DNA of 64,000 bases, taken from positions 19,619-83,618 of the forward strand of contig DATARD010000216.1 in assembly GCA_036264355.1 (NCBI GenBank), read 5' to 3'. Both the position numbers and the translations under genes were made by a program. Below the pieces are notes generated by a model. That model did no database searches. It was given only the letters and a program-made list of their open reading frames with translations, and had not been told where the DNA came from. Origin of the DNA: UBA5704 sp036264355. GTDB lineage: Bacteria; Acidobacteriota; Thermoanaerobaculia; Multivoradales; UBA5704. Positions 59,343 through 64,000 of this stretch are shown here, piece by piece; positions within the stretch are counted from its first letter, which is position 1; each line of letters starts with the position of its first letter.

Positions 59343-60811
59343 CTGGAGAGAGCAGTCCTGGAGGAAAGAGCCCCGAGCGGCTCAAGCTGAGCGTCGTCAT
59401 CCCCGTCTACAACGAGCGTTTTCTCGTCGGGGAGCTGCTGACGCGCGTCCTCGCCGTCGAGGTGCCCGGCGTCGACGAGATGGAAATCGTGGTGATCGAC
59501 GACGGCTCCAAGGACGGCAGCACCGAGATCCTGCGCCGCTTCGCCGCCGAGCACCCGGACCGCATCCGCCTCATCGAGCAGCCCAACCAGGGCAAGGGCG
59601 CGGCGATCCGGCGCGGCATCGCGGTGGCCACCGGCGACCTCATCGTCTTCCAGGACGCCGACCTCGAATACGACCCGCGCGACTACGCCCGCCTCGTCCG
59701 CCCCTTCCTGGAGGACGGCGCCGACGTCGTCTACGGCTCGCGCTACCTGCCGAGCGAGCGCCGGCGCGTGCTCAACCACCGCCACTCGCAGGGCAACCGG
59801 CTGCTCACCGCGATGAGCAACTTCTTCACCGACCTCGACCTGACCGACATGGAGACCTGCTACAAGATGTTCCGCGCCGAGCTCCTGCGGTCGATCCCCA
59901 TCCGCTCCAACGACTTCGCCATGGAGCCGGAGATCACCGCCAAGATCGCCAAGCGCGAGTGCCGGGTCTTCGAGGTGCCGATCAGCTACCTCGGCCGCAC
60001 CTACCGCGAGGGGAAGAAGATCGGCTGGAAGGACGGCTTCAAGGCCCTTCGCGCGATGCTCAAGTACTGGCTCATGGACGACGTCTACGCCGAGGACGAG
60101 TACGGCTCCCACATCCTGCACAGCCTGGAGCGGGCGCAGCGCTTCAACCGCTGGATGGCCGAGTCGATCGCCCCCTGGGTCGGCGCCCGCGTGCTGGAGA
60201 TCGGCGCCGGCATCGGCAACATCACCACCTGGCTGCTGCCGCGCGACCTCTATGTGGCGAGCGACATCAATCCGCACTACCTGCACTACCTGCGCAACCT
60301 GTCGCTCGGCAAGCCGTATCTCCAGGTCGACCGCATCGATCTCGAAGACGCCGCGTGTTTCGCTCCCTGGCGGGAGCAGTTCGACACCGTGGTCTGCCTG
60401 AACGTGCTGGAGCACGTGCGCGATCCGCTCGTCTCCCTGCGCAACATGGCGAGCGTGCTGCGCCCCGGCGGCCGTCTCGTGCTCTACGTGCCGCAGGGGC
60501 AGCATCTCTATTCGAGCCTCGACGAAGTGCTCGGGCACCGCTGCCGCTACTCGCGGGCGATGCTCACCGAGGAGCTCGCGGCGACCGGTTTCACTCTCGA
60601 ACGTTTCCAGGACTTCAACCACTTCGCCATTCCCGGTTGGTTCCTGAACGGCAAGATCCTCAAGCGGCGCCATTTCAGCCGCACCCAGCTCAAGGTCTTC
60701 AACATGGTGGTGCCGATCGTCCGCCTGCTCGATCCCTACATGCCCGGCCGCGGGCTGGGGATCATCGCGATCGCGCGGCGGGACTTATTGCCGGCGGGCG
60801 CTGGGCTATAG
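59339..60811 (+). CDS. GT2 glycosyltransferase fused to SAM methyltransferase
   Basis: 490 residues from TTG 59339, eight bases after AGGAG and overlapping the upstream stop. N-terminal GT2 domain (dolichol-phosphate-mannose-synthase-like): LSVVIPVYNERFLVGELL, VVIDDGSKDGST, IVFQDADLEYDP, then YGSRYLP and the ETCYKMFR element. The C-terminal half is a class I methyltransferase with VLEIGAGIGNITTWLL (SAM loop), YVASDINPHYL, and VVCLNVLEHVRDPL. Probably glycosylates a lipid carrier and methylates the product. The fusion is recurrent in Acidobacteria and Bacteroidetes polysaccharide loci. Confidence 0.87.
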   Translation: MTGESSPGGKSPERLKLSVVIPVYNERFLVGELLTRVLAVEVPGVDEMEIVVIDDGSKDGSTEILRRFAAEHPDRIRLIEQPNQGKGAAIRRGIAVATGDLIVFQDADLEYDPRDYARLVRPFLEDGADVVYGSRYLPSERRRVLNHRHSQGNRLLTAMSNFFTDLDLTDMETCYKMFRAELLRSIPIRSNDFAMEPEITAKIAKRECRVFEVPISYLGRTYREGKKIGWKDGFKALRAMLKYWLMDDVYAEDEYGSHILHSLERAQRFNRWMAESIAPWVGARVLEIGAGIGNITTWLLPRDLYVASDINPHYLHYLRNLSLGKPYLQVDRIDLEDAACFAPWREQFDTVVCLNVLEHVRDPLVSLRNMASVLRPGGRLVLYVPQGQHLYSSLDEVLGHRCRYSRAMLTEELAATGFTLERFQDFNHFAIPGWFLNGKILKRRHFSRTQLKVFNMVVPIVRLLDPYMPGRGLGIIAIARRDLLPAGAGL

Positions 60812-60820
60812 TCCCCCCGC

Positions 60821-61381
60821 ATGGCGGATACCCGCAAGCTCATCCAGGCTTTGCGCGCGCTGCACCGGCGGCTGGAGCCGGGGCTGACCCGCCTCCTCCT
60901 CGGCGCCGGCCGGCGGCTCAAGCTGCCGGTGATCTCGGCCCGTTCGCCCGCGCTCGCCCGCGATCTGCCGCGCGAATGGACGCGGATGTTGTGGCAGAAC
61001 GAGCTGTGGCGCGGCAACCGGTGGCATGGGATGCCGATCCTCCAATGGCCGACCGATCTTCTGATCCTCCAGGAGCTGGTCGGCGAGCTGCGGCCGCGGG
61101 TGATCGTCGAAACCGGCACCTACCGTGGCGGCAGCGCGGTCTTCTTCGCCTCCCTTCTCCAGCTTTTCGGGATCGAGAACGGGCGCGTGATCTCGGTGGA
61201 CGTCCACATCGCCCGCGACGTGGCCGAATCGATCGCCCGCCACCCCCTGGGCGGGCGCATCACCCTGGTCAAGGGGAGCTCGACGGCACCCGGGACCGTC
61301 CGGCGGGTGGAGGAGCTCGCCGCCGGCGAGGAGAACGTCTTCGTCTTCGCGCCGGACGGCTATCTCAAGCGTCTCCGCTGA
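60821..61381 (+). CDS. CmcI/cephalosporin-hydroxylase-like methyltransferase, C-terminally short
   Basis: 186 residues. WQNELWRGNRWHGMPILQWPTDLLILQELVGEL and RVIVETGTYRGGSAVFFASLLQL (SAM-binding loop) followed by VISVDVHI and ITLVKGSSTAPGTVRRV are diagnostic of the CmcI/rhamnosyl O-methyltransferase family. Family members continue with a VILDSDHSxxHV element bearing metal-binding Asp/His; here the protein ends at VFVFAPDGYLKRLR without it, and no continuation is seen downstream in other frames. Probably truncated and possibly inactive. Ten bases after the GT2-methyltransferase gene. Confidence 0.72.
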   Translation: MADTRKLIQALRALHRRLEPGLTRLLLGAGRRLKLPVISARSPALARDLPREWTRMLWQNELWRGNRWHGMPILQWPTDLLILQELVGELRPRVIVETGTYRGGSAVFFASLLQLFGIENGRVISVDVHIARDVAESIARHPLGGRITLVKGSSTAPGTVRRVEELAAGEENVFVFAPDGYLKRLR

Positions 61382-61491
61382 GGTGTGCCGGTGATCGTGT
61401 TGCCGGTGACCCGGTACCGGCAAAGCACCGTTGAGTGAGCGCGGAATCCTGATAATATCCCCGGCATGCCCGCGCCAACAGGCTCTCAGCG

Positions 61492-63366
61492 ATGAGCCCG
61501 GAGAGATACCCGGTCGTCGTCGCCGGAATGCACCGGTCGGGCACGTCTCTCGTCGCTTCGATCCTCTCGTCCCTCGGTGTGGGCATGGGCGAGCGCCAGC
61601 TCGCGGCCGACCGGCACAATCCGCGCGGTTATTTTGAGGATTTGGATTTCCTGGCTTTGAATCGAGAGATGCTCCGCGCGGCGGCCTCCCCTGACGATGG
61701 CGGCCATCCAGATTGGGGGTGGACGGAGAGCGAGCGCTTGGACCGCGACCGTTTCGCGGCCTACCGCGAGCGCGCCGGGGAGCTGGTCGTCGGGCACGGC
61801 CGCGCGGCCGGCACCCCCCTCTGGGGATGGAAAGACCCGCGCTCCACACTGCTCCTCGACTTTTGGGATCCCCTCCTCGCCGGAGCCCGCTACGTTCTCG
61901 TCTACCGCTTCCCCTGGGAGGTGGCGGACTCGATGCAGCGGCTGGGCGCCGAAGTCTTCCTCCGCCGGCCCGACTATGCCTGGCGCATCTGGGCCTTCTA
62001 CAACCGTCATCTGCTCGATTTCCACCGCCGCCACCGCGAGCGTTCCCTGCTCGTCAGCACCGACGTGGTCCTGCGCGAGCCGTCGCGGCTCCTGGCGCTC
62101 CTCCAGGAGCGGCTGAGTCTCGACCCCGCCCGGGCGCGTGCGGAGGAGATCATCGACCCGGAGCTTTTCCAGTCGCCGGGGGCGGACGATCCGCTGATCG
62201 CCCTCGCCGCAGCGGCCCACCCCGACTGCGCCGCGCTCCTCGCCGATCTCGACGCCGCCGCCGACCTGTCCGCGGCCGGCCTGTGGTCAGACGCCCCGCC
62301 GCAGCCGCGGTCCGTGTCCTCGGAGCCTCCCCGCGTCTCGGTGGTCATCCCCTGTTATGACCAGGGGGAGCTCCTGCTCGAAGCGGTGGCCAGCGTCGAG
62401 CGCAGCATCGAGGAGCCGTGCGAGCTGATCGTCGTCAACGACGGTTCCCGCGAGCCGCGGACCCACGAGGTCCTGGACCTGCTGCGCCGGTCCGGATACC
62501 GGATCGTCGACCGGGAAAACGGCGGACTCGCCGCCGCTCGCAACACCGGCATCGAGCTCGCCCGCGCTCCGTACATCTTGCCGCTCGATGCCGACAACCG
62601 CCTGCGGCCCGGTTTCGTAACACCGGCCCTCGCCATCCTCGACGCCCAACCTCAGGTGGCAGCCGTCTACGGTGACCGCTACGACTTCGGGCTGCGCAAC
62701 GGCATGGTCGACGTGCCGCCGTTCGACCTCGACAGCCTGCTGCCCTTCAACTTCATCGACGCCTGCGCCCTGCTGCGCAAAGAGGTGTGGAGCGCCTGCG
62801 GCGGCTACGACCCCGGCATGCCGGCGCCCGGCTGGGAGGACTGGGACCTGTGGATCGGTGCCGCCGAGCGCGGCTGGCAGCTCCATCACCTGCCCGGTGA
62901 GGCCTTCGACTACCGGGTGCGCCCTTCCTCGATGATCTCCCTCTTCGCGGACGAGGAACGACGCCGACGCATGCACGCCTACATCATTGCGAAGCACCGG
63001 GATCTCTACTGGCAGCGGCTTCCCGAGATCCTGGTCGCCTCGCAACGCTCCGCCGCCGAGCTGTTCCGTCTGGCGCGGGAGCACGAGCGGGCGCAGGCGG
63101 AGATAGCGGCCGCCTTTCAGGACCAGGAGACCCGGATCGGTCTCGCGGCGGCGGAGCGGGCGAGCCTGGAGCGAGAGATCGGCGCGCTCCGCGCGCAGTG
63201 TGAGCGACTGGATCGGGATTGTGCGGTGCCGGCCGCGGAACGGGAGCGCCTTCTCGCGGAGCTCGGCGCCTGGCGGGAACGGGTGTCGTTTATGGAGGGG
63301 ACTCGCACCTGGCGGCTGCGGAATGGTCTTCTTCGTCTTCGAGGGCGAATCCTCCCGGCCCCATGA
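61492..63366 (+). CDS. Sulfotransferase fused to GT2 glycosyltransferase
   Basis: 624 residues. N-terminal sulfotransferase: VVVAGMHRSGTSLVASIL (5'-phosphosulfate loop), FLALNREMLR, WGWKDPRSTLLL and YVLVYRFPWEVADSM (3'-phosphate-binding region), about residues 1-240. The C-terminal GT2 domain starts VSVVIPCYDQGELLLEAV (~283), has LIVVNDGSREPRT, ILPLDADNRL (DxD-like) and ACGGYDPGMPAPGWEDWDLW (acceptor-side ED motif). The tail (residues ~530-610) is coiled coil (AAAERASLEREIGALRAQCERLDRD) ending in a Arg-rich segment, typical of acidobacterial GT2 proteins. Likely builds and sulfates a surface glycan; PAPS would be the sulfate donor. Confidence 0.87.
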   Translation: MSPERYPVVVAGMHRSGTSLVASILSSLGVGMGERQLAADRHNPRGYFEDLDFLALNREMLRAAASPDDGGHPDWGWTESERLDRDRFAAYRERAGELVVGHGRAAGTPLWGWKDPRSTLLLDFWDPLLAGARYVLVYRFPWEVADSMQRLGAEVFLRRPDYAWRIWAFYNRHLLDFHRRHRERSLLVSTDVVLREPSRLLALLQERLSLDPARARAEEIIDPELFQSPGADDPLIALAAAAHPDCAALLADLDAAADLSAAGLWSDAPPQPRSVSSEPPRVSVVIPCYDQGELLLEAVASVERSIEEPCELIVVNDGSREPRTHEVLDLLRRSGYRIVDRENGGLAAARNTGIELARAPYILPLDADNRLRPGFVTPALAILDAQPQVAAVYGDRYDFGLRNGMVDVPPFDLDSLLPFNFIDACALLRKEVWSACGGYDPGMPAPGWEDWDLWIGAAERGWQLHHLPGEAFDYRVRPSSMISLFADEERRRRMHAYIIAKHRDLYWQRLPEILVASQRSAAELFRLAREHERAQAEIAAAFQDQETRIGLAAAERASLEREIGALRAQCERLDRDCAVPAAERERLLAELGAWRERVSFMEGTRTWRLRNGLLRLRGRILPAP

Positions 63367-63415
63367 AGGCGGCAGGGAGGGATTCGCGGTGGAGAGGAGA
63401 GGGGAGAGTCTGGAG

Positions 63416-64000
63416 CTAGGTGCAGCCGACGACGCCGCTCGTGGGGGTCGTATTCCCGAAGTTGATCGTGTCGTTCAAGTTGGTCACGGTGCCGGAGCAG
63501 ACAACTCCAGTGCCATTCCCGGTCGTCACACTGTGGGAAAGGGACAGGGTCGCGGGGGTGGCGGCGTTCGAGAAGCCGGCATTGGCGTTGCCCGCGGCGG
63601 AGCTGTTGTTCACCTGGGTGGTCGAGGAGCCCAGCACCTTGAGGCCGAAGACATTGTTGTCCAGCCTCACGTTGTCGAGCGAAGCCTTCACGGTTGCCCC
63701 GGCGGGATTGATGAAGATACCGCCGCCCGTGCCTTGACCATTGTCGCGGACGATCGTGTCCTTGATGAAGACCAGGGTGGTGCCCGAGGTCGTCGCGACC
63801 TCGATGCCCGAGCCGTTGCTGCCGCGGAAATCGTTGACGGTGCACTTCTCGACATGGAGAGCGCCGAGAGAGCCGAGCACCTTGATACCGTCCAGGCCTG
63901 TCCCGAGCCCTTCGATGTCGAGCCCACGGAGGACCACAACATCGGTGCTCGCGGCGCTGATGACAATGCCGTTCGTGCCGGACACCAGCACGCCGGCCTC
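63416..64000 (-). CDS. Right-handed parallel beta-helix protein, C-terminal part (partial)
   Basis: The frame is open to the window edge, so the N-terminus lies outside. About 195 residues of regularly spaced hydrophobic/N/G/T turns (DVVVLRGLDIEGLGTGLDGI, LVFIKDTIVRDNGQGTGGGI, LDNNVFGLKVLGSSTTQVNN), the pattern of parallel beta-helix (pectate-lyase-like) secreted proteins, closing with NFGNTTPTSGVVGCT. No catalytic residues can be placed. Convergent with the sulfotransferase-GT2 gene, 50 bases apart. Confidence 0.75.
   Translation of the reverse strand, partial: EAGVLVSGTNGIVISAASTDVVVLRGLDIEGLGTGLDGIKVLGSLGALHVEKCTVNDFRGSNGSGIEVATTSGTTLVFIKDTIVRDNGQGTGGGIFINPAGATVKASLDNVRLDNNVFGLKVLGSSTTQVNNSSAAGNANAGFSNAATPATLSLSHSVTTGNGTGVVCSGTVTNLNDTINFGNTTPTSGVVGCT

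Overview
The window is GC-rich bacterial DNA, most consistent with an Acidobacteriota member (Thermoanaerobaculia-like). The main pointers are a VWFA-related acidobacterial-type protein (pseudogene), an orphan MacB-type permease of the kind abundant in Acidobacteria, dense high-GC genes with long open antisense frames, and gene-embedded palindromic repeats. No rRNA, tRNA or CRISPR array was seen.

Layout. 1-5.2 kb: a divergent secreted-protein gene, then a compact three-gene cassette (MauE/DoxX-like membrane protein, tiny secreted Cys-rich peptide, exported beta-propeller) in which an 18-bp perfect inverted repeat encloses the peptide gene; a soluble histidine kinase; an exported alpha/beta hydrolase; and a truncated PIN toxin remnant. 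5.2-9.3 kb: a decaying stretch with a 21-bp minisatellite, a perfect hairpin, a VWA pseudogene with two frameshifts, two small genes and a saccharopine-dehydrogenase-like oxidoreductase. 9.3-13.4 kb: a likely defence or mobile cassette, made of a primase-helicase fusion and a DUF4143-type ATPase, with three copies of one palindrome at its borders.

13.4-47.5 kb is the centrepiece: one 34-kb, seven-gene minus-strand operon with 2-20 bp junctions. Transcription order is NRPS-B (C-A-T-C-A-T), a cyclic-peptide-type ABC exporter, a glycosyltransferase-like protein, a MacB-type permease, a penicillin-acylase-family Ntn hydrolase, a Tat-exported molybdenum hydroxylase, and NRPS-A (5787 aa). NRPS-A begins with a kinase (APH/homoserine-kinase fold) and an internal TubC docking domain. 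It has three intact modules predicted for Thr, Dab/Orn and Asn, followed by modules whose A domains have lost their substrate pockets. Neither NRPS has a thioesterase. The accessory set parallels pyoverdine maturation in the periplasm (PvdE exporter, PvdQ acylase, exported oxidoreductase, PvdT permease), so I infer an acylated or otherwise protected peptide that is assembled in the cytoplasm, exported, and trimmed and oxidised outside it.

47.7-54.6 kb: a second 21-bp minisatellite, an HNH nuclease with an unknown partner, an amidohydrolase of the N-acyl-D-amino-acid deacylase family, a HigBA-like toxin-antitoxin pair with a very clear promoter/operator and probably leaderless mRNA, a sugar dehydrogenase with C-terminal VCBS-like repeats, and ArfB. 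54.7-63.4 kb: surface-glycan genes, several of them enzyme fusions (two-domain glycosyltransferase, polytopic membrane protein, GT2-methyltransferase, CmcI-like methyltransferase, sulfotransferase-GT2). The right edge cuts a parallel beta-helix protein.
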